DNA from: Agapanthus africanus | Taxonomy: Eukaryota; Streptophyta; Magnoliopsida; Asparagales; Amaryllidaceae | Direction of reading: 5' to 3' | Length of the DNA: 64,000 nt | NCBI GenBank assembly: GCA_030015575.1 | Contig: JASDDO010000004.1 | Location: forward strand, 322,036,654 to 322,100,653 | The notes under the pieces: model-generated | What the model was told of the DNA's origin: nothing | Databases searched by the model: none | The model's input: the letters and a program-made list of their open reading frames with translations, nothing else | Shown here: positions 22,658 to 34,256 of the stretch, one piece after another | Layout: the number at the start of each line of letters is the position of its first letter | How positions within the stretch are numbered: the stretch's first letter is position 1 | Program-made: the position numbers and the translations under genes

Positions 22658-22779
22658 GGGCATAAAGCCAAATTTTTGTAAAGCCCATGCCTCATGTGCA
22701 AAAGAAATGAGCACATGAGACATGGGATGGGCAAAATACCATTTTGTAAAGCCCACAGGGCTATATGTAAATTTATAAG
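22658..22779 (+). mobile_element. A2 5' LTR, segment 2
   Basis: It continues the family-A LTR after element B, matching about 39960-40080. It ends at ATAAG (22775-22779), where element C is inserted. Confidence 0.88.
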
Positions 22780-24996
22780 TGTAGGGTTCCTAGGCACACA
22801 TTAGAGCTCTCACAAGGAATCAACCATGCCAATTTCAAAAATACGGTACCGAGAAACCCTAGACTACGGATCGTTGGCTAGATTTCTAGGCGACAAAAGA
22901 AACTAGTTAACTACTTTAACTAGGAGAACGGAAATACAACCTTTGTAGATCCGGTGCTCCACCTCCATAGCTCCGCAATGAAGTCTCCTCGCTGTCCAAG
23001 TCGAACCCCGGGCTCTAGCGTCGGCTTCATCGGAGAATGGACGGGCTAGGTCATCGACGACGATGCCGAAGATGATCTACGTCGAAACATCGCTAGATCA
23101 AGCTCCAACTTCACCAAATCTAGAAACTTGTGAAGAAAACACACTCTACTACTTGGCAAGAGGTAGAGGATGAAGAAATAGGAAGTGGGTTCACTTTAGA
23201 TTTGGATTTCTCACTCTTTTTCACAAGTTGCCATTGATGGAGGCAAGCTTGCTTCAATGTTGAAGATGAAGAAGAAGAAGAAAGAATATGATAAGTTATT
23301 TTCAAAAATAAAAAGTAAATCAATACTTATCATAATAATAACCATGGTCAAGTGTAGAGAATAAATCATGGTTAGTGGGAATGGTTAGGGTTAAGCATGG
23401 AGACAAAATGGTCACTTGGTCAAAGCTTCATGAAGCTTCAACATTCATCCAAAGAAAGCCACCATTTTGCATTATGCTTATCATTTTCCAAAATGAATAA
23501 ACAAATAAATAAATAGATATGAAAATGAAAACCCTAACCATTACATAACCATGGTTTAAACTTTACACAAAACACAAGTTAGCATGCATCATCAAACATG
23601 ATACATACAAGTGCACAAAAATATATCACATATACAATGTGCACAATCCAAGTGAGAAAATCCATTTAAAGTAAACCAATACTAGTTAATGCAAAGTAAT
23701 ATATCAAATATATAATTATACATTAAATCATTAAATCAACATTTGATTTAACGATCCGGTCATATCGCATATAACCGACTAGTATCCAATGTATCGGCTT
23801 ATCAAATCAATCCTTGATTCGATAACTAGGTTATATCGCATACAACCATTCGATACATTCATCGCGAGAATAGAATACGGTATCACATACTAGTATCATT
23901 CTCGGTCCCGCACATATCTCATATGCGCTCCTATTTCGTTTCGCTTGAGTCAGAAAACCTCTGTGTAGGACTCTAAAGACTCGTTAATACGCCGGCAGCA
24001 GATGATGATCATATCAAGCACCCACAAGCCGCAAGCGGTCTGCTAAACGTAACGGCCACCCGGGTATTGAGCGATCAGAAGATCGACGAGCAAGCCCGCT
24101 CACACTCCAGTGAATCCAACCAGTAACACTACCGTACAGTCCGGTCTGATCGTCTGATATGTCGCATATCTCGCCTAGGGGTGGTTAACGTCAGACCCCA
24201 ATAGCTCGATAAGTCGTGTCGATATGAGGTCTATAACAATTCGAGAAACTACTGGTAACATTTACCAGTAAATCTCAGCAACCCTGGCCAGGGATTTCCT
24301 GTTATAGCCAATCGAACACAGCGCAACATCAACCCCCTATACCGGGAGAGACGAATCCCCTCCTATCGCTCATTGCCTCCATGTGACTCGGGACTGTACC
24401 CAAAAATCACCGTTTTGCACGCCCTCTTGGACGTGGTAAGATGGAAATCAAAGCACAGTGGGAACCACACAAGACTCTATGACGATCTCGGGTCAACAGA
24501 CTACTCTGTACCAGTGTCACCAGAGAACTGCCATCTGACGTGAGGTATAATACCATCTGGGAGTTCTCGGCGAGTCCGTCCAGTGTACCCAGTCTCTACT
24601 GAGCACCCGTATATCATCTCTGATGTCAAACACCAATGGATATGGGATCATCCATCGCCCATCTGTATGGGTCGAGAAGGTATACGCTAGTCTACTCTGG
24701 TATATCGATGCCCCGTCTCGATACACCCACGACTAGGGACCTTGAAGGATGTACTTATAGACTACTATGTCCCCACTAGTATGATCCGCATCATAGTCCA
24801 GGTAGTCAAGTACACATCCTAAGGGCTTTACCAATATGTAACAGAGAGACAATTAGTGTACACGTTAAGGCAAAGAGTAACCAGATAGCATACTATTATG
24901 TCGAGCAAGAAAGTCCTCCCTATATATGTCCCAGCATCCACTACAATATACATCCAATGTACAGTAATGGCCTCTAGGGCATACATATAACTAACA
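22780..24996 (-). mobile_element. 3' LTR of copia C
   Basis: On the minus strand it runs TGTTAGTTATATG to CCTACA, the same length as the other LTR. Scattered single-base differences are visible, for example near 22799-22820 and 24401. Confidence 0.93.
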
Positions 24997-25194
24997 ATCT
25001 CCCACTTGCACTAGGGCCATCTGTAACAGTGGTTGAAGTATCTCATACTCAACCATCCCATAAAAGTCTCTCTTTGGGAATAGGCCTTTCGTGAGTGGAT
25101 CCGCCGTGTTGTCCTCTGAGTCTACTCTCCTAACCTCGATCACCCTGGAGATCAACCATCTCCATGATCAGGTGATACTACCTTAGATTATGTC
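24997..25194 (-). other. C element, region between RNase H and 3' LTR
   Basis: About 200 bases beginning with TCTCCCACTTGCACT next to the LTR, a sequence also adjacent to the F 3' LTR at 51681. On the element strand this is AGTGCAAGTGGGAGA, the likely polypurine tract. Confidence 0.65.
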
Positions 25195-27763
25195 TGGATC
25201 ACTGATGGGACGGACGTTCCTTGGCATAAGCCACAACTCCATTGTCACAAATGGGAGGAACTAGGTTCATCTCATGAACCAATATACACCCAAACAGCCT
25301 CTTTGGTAGCATCTTAAGTAGCGATGTATCCTGCCTTTATCGTCTAGTATGTCACGGTATCTAGCTTGGAACTCTTCCAGCATACCGTCCCTTTATTGAG
25401 GGTAAAGACAATGCCTGCGACTGACATTCAGTCGTCTTTATCACCCTGGAACCCTTCCAGTGATTCTCCCCAGGACCAATTGATACCATCTCACTACAGC
25501 TAGTGAGTATACTAATACCCAAATAACATCTATCTCATAGATGAAAGCTCAGGATGGAGGAGGTATCACTTTGATCCTTTCTGGAGAATCCTTGTGATAA
25601 GCGGAGATTGACCGAGCATAGCATAAGAAACTCCTTCCCTATCAAGAGTATGTCATCCACGTACTTTACGAGGATCACCACCATACTCCCTACTACCTTT
25701 TTGTATATACAAGGTTCATCTACCATTTTGATGATGTCAACTTCCTTGACTAATTCATCAAAACAGATGTTCCAACTCCGCGATGCCTGCTTTATCCTAT
25801 AAAGCATCTTGCACACGTTTCCGCTGCTCCCACTGTCTACGAGGCCCTCTGGCTGTGTACTTATAGGCTCACTCTTCTAAAATATCATTTAGAAAAGCAG
25901 TCATGACACCCAACCGCCAGATATCGTAGTCATGGTATGTAGCCGTGGCAAGTAGTATCTGGATGGACTTAAGCATAGGTACTGGAAAAGGTTTCATCAT
26001 TATCCACGCCTGGTCAATGACGAAAACCTTTAACAAGTCTAGCTTTGAAAGTCTCAACTTTTCCATCTACACCAAGTAATCTTCTCAATATATACTTGCT
26101 CCTGATGGGGATTTAACCCTTCAGATATAGCAGCCAAAGTCCATACTTTGCTGGTGTACATGGATTCCATCTCAGATTGCTAAGCATCCAGCCATTCTTA
26201 CAGAGTCTTACTCCTGATGGCCAGCTCGAAATTAGTTGGGTCATCATCTCATGATGCAATCCTCGCTCCCACTGTCATAGAGAAACCGAAGTATCTCTCA
26301 GGTGGGTGAGGAACCCTACTAGATCGGTGGAGAGGCTGAGGTTTTTTGGAATCTATTGAATCCTTTGGTTCTATCAAATCATCTGCTGTAGTTTGTATAG
26401 CTGGAACCATTCCAGTTCTACATAACAGACTTTGCCTCGAGCTTTTCCAGATTTTTCTTTTAGACATAGGCCGGACAACCCCAAATCTTAACTAACTTAA
26501 GATATGGGCTCTTCCCTTTCCATATCTCATATGAAGTGGTAGGCAACTGATTTGATCGTGACCCTATTCAATAGGTATGCAACTTCTCAAGTGCATAACT
26601 CCCAAAAGGAAATAGGTAACTCAGTATTACTCATCATAGAGCACACCTTATCATATAGGGTGTATCTGCTCCGCCCTGATATACCATCATGCTATGGTGT
26701 ATACAGAGGAGTAATGCTGAGAGAGAATCTCATTCTCCTTTAGAATAGTCCAGGATTTCCGTGCTCAAGTATTCTTCTCCTCGATCACATCAAAGGACAT
26801 AATACTTATACCCGTATTTTGGTTCTCTACTTCTAACTTATATTCTATGAATATCTCAAAAGGTTCGGACTTGTGTTTCAACAAGAACATAGATCTGAAT
26901 CTCGAGAGATTATCAGAGAATGTAATGAAGTACAAAGAACCGGTCTTGGCATATGTAGACAGGGGACCTACATACATCAACATGTATCATCCCAAGAGTT
27001 CACTAACTCTTTCTCTGTTTCCAATAAACAGGGCTATGGTCATCTAATCTTTATGACATGACTGGTAAGTTTTCACAAGATGTAAATTCAAACAGATTTA
27101 AATATGCATCTTTGTGCAACTTAGCTAGTCGGGTCGCATTGATATGACCTAGTCTATAATACCTTAAGAAGGATCCGTTCATTTCTGAACTCTTCCTCTT
27201 GTGTGTGATCCGTATACTAAGAACTGTAGTTTGATTTAGAACATCAATGGTTTTAGATAACGTGCCTGAACCGATCAACTTTTGATATAGGAAATGTTCA
27301 AAACATTATCCAATAATACAAAATTTTATCACTTCTTTACTGATAAAGAGACTGATATGATTTTGTATATCAGGTTCGGTATCTAATAACATTCGTTCAG
27401 AATCAATGTATTCTGGTAATACAGGGTGACAGTGATCAACAGACTTGGCTGCAACACTTGCCCCGTTTTCTGCCTCATGAAACTTATCACCCGTTCTCAG
27501 TTTTTCTACTCTTTTGTAGCCCTATGTAACAGATTACATATCTGGGATCCTGATCCGGTATCATATACCCAGGATGCGGAGGATACTGAGAAACAGTTCT
27601 TTGTAATGAACACACCCGAAGAAGATACATCATCATGCACTTTCTTCGTTTGGGCGGCACGGGAAATCTGGTATTCCCCAATTTCCTGCTCTTTCTTATA
27701 ACAATTATAAGTTGGAGCGGGACCAACGTTCCCCAGCTTAGTATAACAAGCGGGTTCGGTCAA
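25195..27763 (-). pseudogene. pol: Decayed copia gag-end/protease/integrase/RT/RNase H (element C)
   Basis: Domains appear in the usual copia order on the minus strand. A degenerate zinc knuckle and protease with a DTGSGS active-site-like motif lie near 27550-27565. The gag-pre-integrase region at 27051-27278 has RLGHINATRLAKLHKD, and an integrase core piece at 26765-26983 has YFITFSDNLSRF. A linker with a PPERYFGFS-type segment follows at about 26270-26330. Reverse transcriptase pieces lie at 25869-26066 and 25535-25816, with LYRIKQASRSW and the catalytic YVDDILLIG (about 25637-25663). RNase H traces lie at 25195-25420. Frameshifts and stops separate them, so the element cannot make its own enzymes. 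Confidence 0.9.
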
Positions 27764-28241
27764 ATATCCGTATTATTATCTTGATTAAGGCGTGATATGG
27801 TCGCTACCTGGAGAGAGAGAGAAGAAAACACTCAGCGTGCGCTCTTGCAAGAATAGATTGGTTATTATTTTATCTAATCAGGATGGCTCCCACTGCTTTT
27901 TATCAAATCTTCCTTCAAACCCTAAAAGGAAAGACTAGCCGGGATTAATTACACACTACAAGTTCGCCAATCTTTTAGCCAGGCCAGTGTCGGTACTTTG
28001 AGGGAGGTCCCCCGTGCTTTCGCACGAACCTAATTAATGTAAACCTCGTTTTCCCAGAGGCGTAACCCCGTTGACACCTTTCTAGACACCTACTTGATCG
28101 GCTAATTGTAATGTGTAAAACTCTCCCAGGAGTAACAATTACTCGCAGCGGGTATCGGGATCCAACTATCTCATAGAAGGTATGCAATCTCATTGCAAAT
28201 TTCAACACTTAAAATTCCCGATAATATTTTGCCCCTGGCGT

Positions 28242-28475
28242 GCTATGACCTTAACGAAAGCCAACAAACCATAGCCCGCTAGTCAAGTTCAACCCGTACA
28301 TTTCTTGATCGAATTAAACCCACCCGCACGACCCTTGACGAAAGCCAACAAAGCCGCACGACTACCCTAATCCAATCGCATCGTATGCTGGCAGATAAGC
28401 AGCATATAGCTACCGCACACTGCACCTTGACGAAAGCCAACAAATGCAGCACGAATACTATATACAACTTATCTG
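28242..28475 (-). other. Repeated hairpins in C leader
   Basis: The motif GACGAAAGCCAACAAA (AACGAAAGCC in the first copy) occurs three times. The first is closed by GCTATG/CATAGC (28242-28247, 28270-28275). The third is closed by CTGCA/TGCAG (28420-28424, 28445-28449) within CAGATAAG/CTTATCTG (28392-28399, 28468-28475). Stem bases differ from D and F but still pair. Confidence 0.6.
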
Positions 28476-28593
28476 AAATGACGGAGGGCTACGACAGGTT
28501 TTTCTGAAAACCTATTGCGTAATGAACTTGATATCGTTGTAGAATCAAATGATTTTAAAAATGGAGTGCTTTTGAGGCTTTTCTAGTTTTGCT

Positions 28594-28814
28594 AAAGGAG
28601 TCACTCCCGGTGAAGGGATCGTCGGTCCTTTCTTCGTTGAATGAGGTGCGGGATATATCATATATATCACTGTGCAAAGCAAAAACACTTAAAAGAAATC
28701 AAAAGACAAACCGAGTGTGTAGCATCTGCCAGTTATTGCTAAAGGAGTCACTCCCGATGAAGGGATCTCGGTCCTTTCCTTATCGAATAAGGTGCAGGAT
28801 ATATCATATATACC
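28594..28814 (-). other. Duplicated stem-loop domain in C leader
   Basis: Copy 1 has AAAGGA/TCCTTT (28594-28599, 28626-28631). Copy 2 has AAAGGA/TCCTTT (28741-28746, 28772-28777). Both enclose TCCC/GGGA and are followed by a second hairpin (28632-28646; 28778-28792) and a GATATAT-type hairpin (28652-28668; 28798-28814). These are homologues of the D and F domains with paired substitutions. Confidence 0.6.
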
Positions 28815-30705
28815 GCTGTGCATAGCAAGAACTGTAGCTACCTGTTTATTTTGAAATTCGATTCTACAACATCTTAGGTTTCTTTTATTTCATTAATCTC
28901 ATTAATGAAGTCCCATCATTTAAGTTACCTAAACATCACAGATAAATACGACGTACACTTATGCCATCCGCATTCGCCTTGATATCCCCTCGTGCACCGT
29001 TAGGTTAGGTAACTAATGGCAGAGCGGGGCAGGGCTAGCGCGGGTGTAAAACATAAGTAACGCCTATATAATATATCATATATACTATATACTGTATCTA
29101 TCACAGAACATCACATGATCACATCACAGATATCGCAGCAGAAGAAACATATAAAATATTGGATATACTAGGACGTCCGTGTTTTCAATACGAGCCAATA
29201 TAAAATACGGATTCCACGGTCGTGATGAATAGCCAAACCCACACCCCTAGACCCCTACGAGAGCGGCAAGCAACCCTACCAATTCTAGAGTTAGGAGACC
29301 CGGACTCGACTCCTCGAGTTGGTCTCCCACTGGACTCCAGAACCCGGTTACTTGTGCTCTCCTCCTTGGGTCTATCCTAGTGCGGAAAAGTAAATAATAT
29401 ACAAAAGGTGACAACTTCCGCAACCTGGAAGCGCCCCAATAAAAAGAATATTACATACAAGTTTTTACATGAATGAAAATGAAAAAACACTCATCTCACA
29501 TAAAAACCCCGGCTATTCGAACACGACGATCCAATATAACATATCCAGCAACACATAACATCATATGTCATCAACGTAAGTAAATATGCGCATCCCAATT
29601 GTCGTTGACATATAGCAACGAAACCGGCGATATCACATATTACACTTACGGTCACAGAAAAGAAAGCGTAAAACTACAACAGTTGGAATCCGCAACCACC
29701 TCAGACATCGCATGCCTGACCAAATGAATTACTTAGACATCGCATGCCTAACAATTATAAACCCCGCATTTTAGTCTCAAAATCGAAAACTCTTTTCAAT
29801 ATCAAGTCGGGTAATTCAACAAGATTCCCGGCATCCTGATCGAATGCTCGTCGCAAACTTCAGTAGGCGGCCGCACCCCCGACACCGTCGACGAAGTGCA
29901 CCAAGGCGGAACACCGCTGCCGCGAGCACCCGAACGGATGCTTTCGGCGACGGGGTTCTCCTACAGTCACTTGGTCGGGGCTATGGGGTGAGGCTGTCTA
30001 TTAAGTTTACCCGGCGAGTATCCGCGTACGCTACGTGATTGCGACGGACTTTTGATCACATCAAAATTCCGTGGCAACCGATCAAGTGAGACTAAACTGC
30101 TATGTTTATAACATTCATTCAGTTATCTCATAACTACTTGTGAATTCCAATTATTGTATCACATTCCGGATAAACAGAAAATGTTAAACTTTCCGATCAA
30201 ACAGTCGAACACCCAAGTTTTCCCGATACAGATCAACACATGAAACAAGTCTAAAAACATTCAGTTCGTGCCTCAGTACCAACGGTCCAGCCGTAGAAGG
30301 GTCAAGCCAACGCCTCACATGTGGCACGCCGTACTGCCCCAAACCCGAAGGTTCAAAGGGCAGTTCAAGACGGTCACATAATCGAGTTAAGGTTTGTTGT
30401 CTTCTAGAGGGTCCATCGCGTTACTTGCACTACTTAGAACGTCGTTAAACTACGGAAAAATCCAACACTTGGAAATTTCCCGACAGGGGAAAAAATGGGT
30501 ATTATATCCGGTCGAACTTTTTAACATATTCTAAAATTTAACCGGAAAGCCACATAGACAAAATTAGATAATCCGATCGATACACCGAGTCCCCAATACA
30601 ACCCAGAAAATGAAACTCTGGAATAAATATTAAAATATTCCCAGGAAAACCAGCACAGAAAAATGAGAATTACTGTGAAACATTAAATACACAAAACGAC
30701 AAAAC

Positions 30706-30754
30706 GGCCGCGGAACCGCCGCACGAGCCATGCTCGTGCCGCGGATCCGCGGCT
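30706..30754. repeat. GC palindrome pair in C leader
   Basis: GGCCGCGGAACCGCC and CCGCGGATCCGCGGC flank a small hairpin GCACGAG/CTCGTGC. The arrangement is the same as in the B LTRs, 185 bases from the primer-binding site. Confidence 0.85.
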
Positions 30755-30938
30755 CTTTGATGGAATTAGTCCATCGAAATTCACAGAATCTCTTAGATTA
30801 TCCTGCTGATTTTTCTGCATATTTTTATTTTCGAAAAATCCACATTTTACAGAAAAGTCCAGAGAGCATGTTTAGGGTTTGGGTTTCGGGTCGATCGGAC
30901 TTCAAACTCCGTCTAGACTTCGCCTAAGGCTCTAGCTA

Positions 30939-30951
30939 GGCTCTGATACCA
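30939..30951 (-). other. Primer-binding site of copia C (initiator Met-tRNA)
   Basis: TGGTATCAGAGCC on the minus strand, one base from the 5' LTR. Confidence 0.92.
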
Positions 30952-30952
30952 C

Positions 30953-33169
30953 TGTAGGGTTCCTAGGCACATACTAGAGGTCTCACAAGGCATCAACCAT
31001 GCCAATTTCAAAAATACGGTGCCGAGAAACCCTAGACTACGGATCGTTGGCTAGATTTCTAGGCGACAAAAGAAACTAGTTAACTACTTTAACTAGGAGA
31101 ACGGAAATACAACCTTTGTAGATCCGGTGCTCCACCTCCATAGCTCCGCAATGAAGTCTCCTCGCTGTCCAAGTCGAACCCCGGGCTCTAGCGTCGGCTT
31201 CATCGGAGAATGGACGGGCTAGGTCATCGACGACGATGCCGAAGATGATCTACGTCGAGGCATCGCTAGATCAAGCTCCAACTTCACCAAGTCTAGAAAC
31301 TTGTGAAGAAAACACACTCTACTACTTGGCAAGAGGTAGAGGATGAAGAAATAGGAAGTGCGTTCACTTTAGATTTGGATTTCTCACTCTTTTTCACAAG
31401 TTGCCATTGATGGAGGCAAGCTTGCTTCAATGTTGAAGATGAAGAAGAAGAAGAAAGAATATGATAAGTTATTTTCAAAAATAAAAAGTAAATCAATACT
31501 TATCATAATAATAACCATGGTCAAGTGTAGAGAATAAATCATGGTTAGTGGGAATGGTTAGGGTTAAGCATGGAGACAAAATGGTCACTTGGTCAAAGCT
31601 TCATGAAGCTTCAACATTCATCCAAAGAAAGCCACCATTTTGCATTATGCTTATCATTTTCCAAAATGAATAAACAAATAAATAAATAGATATGAAAATG
31701 AAAACCCTAACCATTACATAACCATGGTTTAAACTTTACACAAAACACAAGTTAGCATGCATCATCAAACATGATACATACAAGTGCACAAAAATATATC
31801 ACATATACAATGTGCACAATCCAAGTGAGCAAATCCATTTAAAGTAAACCAATACTAGTTAATGCAAAGTAATATATCAAATATATAATTATACATTAAA
31901 TCATTAAATCAACATTTGATTTAACGATCCGGTCATATCGCATATAACCGACTAGTATCCAATGTATCGGCTTATCAAATCAATCCTTGATTCGATAACT
32001 AGGTTATATCGCATACAACCATTCGATACATTCATCGCGAGAATAGAATACGGTATCACATACTGGTATCATTCTCGGTCCCGCACATATCTCATATGCG
32101 CTCCTATTTCGTTTCGCTTGAGCCAGGAAACCTCTGTGTAGGACTCTAAAGACTCGTTAATACACCGGCAGCAGATGATGATCATATCAAGCACCCACAA
32201 GCCGCAAGCGGTCTGCTAAACGTAACGGCCACCCGGGTATTGAGCGATCAGAAGATCGACGAGCAAGCCCGCTCACACTCCAGTGAATCCAACCAGTAAC
32301 ACTACCGTACAGTCCGGTCTGATCGTCTGATATGTCGCATATCTCGCCTAGGGGTGGTTAACGTCAGACCCCAATAGCTCGATAAGTCGTGTCGATATGA
32401 GGTCTATAACAATTCGAGAAACTACTGGTAACACTTACCAGTAAATCTCAGCAACCCTGACCAGGGATTTCCTGTTATAGCCAATCGAACACCGCGCAAC
32501 ATCAACCCCCTATACCGGGAGAGACGAATCCCCTCCTATCGCTCATTGCCTCCATGTGACTCGGGATTGTACCCAAAAACCACCGTTTTGCACGCCCTCT
32601 TGGACGTGGTAAGATGGAAATCAAAGCACAGTGGGAACCACACAAGACTCTATGACGATCTCGGGTCAACAGACTACTCTGTACCAGTGTCACCAGAGAA
32701 CTGCCATCTGACGTGAGGTATAATACCATCTGGGAGTTCTCGACGAGTCCGTCCAGTGTACCCAGTCTCTACTGAGCACCCGTATATCATCTCTGATGTC
32801 AAACACCAATGGATATGGGATCATCCATCGCCCATCTGTATGGGTCGAGAAGGTATACGCTAGTCTACTCTGGTATATCGATGCCCCGTCTCGATACACC
32901 CACGACTAGGGACCTTGAAGGATGTACTTATAGACTACCATGTCCCCACTAGTATGATCCGCATCATAGTCCAGGTAGTCAAGTACACATCCTAAGGGCT
33001 TTACCAACATGTAACAGAGAGACAATTAGTGTACACGTTAAGGCAAAGAGTAACCAGATAGCATACTATTATGTCGAGAAAGAAAGTCCTCCCTATATAT
33101 GTCCCAGCATCCACTACAATATACATCCAATGTACAGTAATGGCCTCTAGGGCATACATATAACTAACA
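30953..33169 (-). mobile_element. 5' LTR of copia C (2217 bp)
   Basis: Partner of 22780-24996. It drives minus-strand transcription of C. Its outer end is followed by ATAAG and the resumed A2 LTR. Confidence 0.94.
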
Positions 33170-33841
33170 ATAAGCCTATATAAGGCAACATGATAATGAA
33201 ATAAAGGATATAACTTTTCCATTCTAAAATTCTAGGGTTTGTACCTTCTCCTTCTTTCTCATGGTTCTAAACCTTCTTCTTTTATTTTGAATTAAATCAA
33301 AAGTTTAACTCTTCCTTTTCAAAAAATAAATAACTTTTCACCATAAAACCCTTGAAGGGGAGCTCGGATCTGCCATCAAATCTCTAAAAGGGAATATTTT
33401 AAGTCTCACCTTCCCCTTTTCCCCCCAAGATCCAGCCAACAGAGACGAAGAAGAAGGATACCCATCTATAAAAATCTCATTCCGGAAGGATCCAAGGCTC
33501 AAAAGAAAATCCACAGATCTCTAGGAGTTTAACTCCATTCAAGATCTGTTGGAGTTTAACTCCATAAATTAAACCCTTTTTAGGAGTTTTACTCCAATTC
33601 TATACATAATCCCTGTCAGGAGTTCAACTCCAAAGCCCCCTTGGGAGTTCAACTCCTAACCAAGGGGCTAAGCCCCTTTTTCCGCTGGTGTTTCCAGCGG
33701 TCGCGTGCCGCGCACGTGACCCACCGGCGCGTGCCGCGCACGTGAACCGGGGGTGCGTGCAAAGCACGTGACCCGGGGGCGCGTGGCGGTCGCGTGCAGG
33801 GCACGCGGCCCACGGGCGCCAAGCGCCCACGGGCGCCACAT
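33170..33841 (+). mobile_element. A2 5' LTR, segment 3 (3' end deleted)
   Basis: It resumes with the A-family TATA box (33177-33184) and runs through GGAGTTTAACTCC-type palindromes (33534-33546, 33561-33573, 33619-33631, 33644-33656) and GC/CACGTG repeats. It then joins gag sequence near 33840. The last ~450 bases of LTR seen at 40830-41282 are missing. Confidence 0.85.
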
Positions 33842-34256
33842 GAGGAGTCGGGCTCGGAAAGCAAAGAAGAGCCAATCTTCCGTTCCAAGAACGCAGAGCA
33901 GCAACTTTTCCAAGAGTTCCGAAAATAGCTCAGAAGTAAAGACATGGAGATGGCTAAACTTTACTCCAAAATTGACGAATTGACGAATGTCGTGATGCAG
34001 CTCACGACCCAAGTTGCCTCTCAGCCGTCCAATCAAGCGCAGGGTTATGCTAATAAACTGGGAAACGGTGTCCTGAGACAGCCGACGCCTATTCCCTCAA
34101 ATCCGAAGGTGGGCGGACCGCATGAAAGTCAGTCGCATCCTATCTCGGGAAATATCTTGGCTACCGATGGCAGTAGCCCGCTAACTCAAGATCAAATCAT
34201 GGATTTGGTTGCCAACAAAGTCAAAACATTGGTAGCCGAAACTGAAGCGTAAAAAG
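33842..34256 (+). pseudogene. gag: gag of element A2, N-terminal part
   Basis: An open frame with EMAKLYSKIDELTNVV and a Gln/Ser/Pro-rich linker, then a helix-like LVANKVKTLVAETEA. It contains an early stop near 33927-33929 and a stop at 34250-34252. The solo LTR inserted immediately after. The second half continues in the same frame from 36362 once the LTR and one AAAAG are set aside. This N-terminal part is missing in A1. Confidence 0.8.

Larger units (their letters stand above)
27764..30938 (-). other. Long non-coding leader of copia C
   Basis: About 3.2 kb with no ORF resembling gag. It contains the structured segments at 28242-28475 and 28594-28814 and a GC-palindrome pair at 30706-30754. 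The same layout is found in D (about 7300-10301) and F (about 55080-57389). It may hold packaging or translation signals and relics of gag. Confidence 0.7.
22780..33169 (-). mobile_element. Copia element C, full length, pol decayed
   Basis: Two 2217-base LTRs (22780-24996 and 30953-33169) flank 5956 bases of internal sequence read right to left. The duplication ATAAG is perfect (22775-22779, 33170-33174). The order is 5' LTR, Met-tRNA site, a ~3 kb leader, gag tail, protease, integrase, reverse transcriptase, RNase H, 3' LTR, as in Ty1/copia. Coding parts carry many stops and frameshifts although the LTR pair is almost identical by eye. Confidence 0.95.

Noticed and set aside
33668..34036. 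GC-rich open frames on the minus strand around 33.6-34.0 kb
   Set aside because: They arise from CACGTG/GCGCC repeats in the A LTR and overlap gag on the plus strand; composition artefact.
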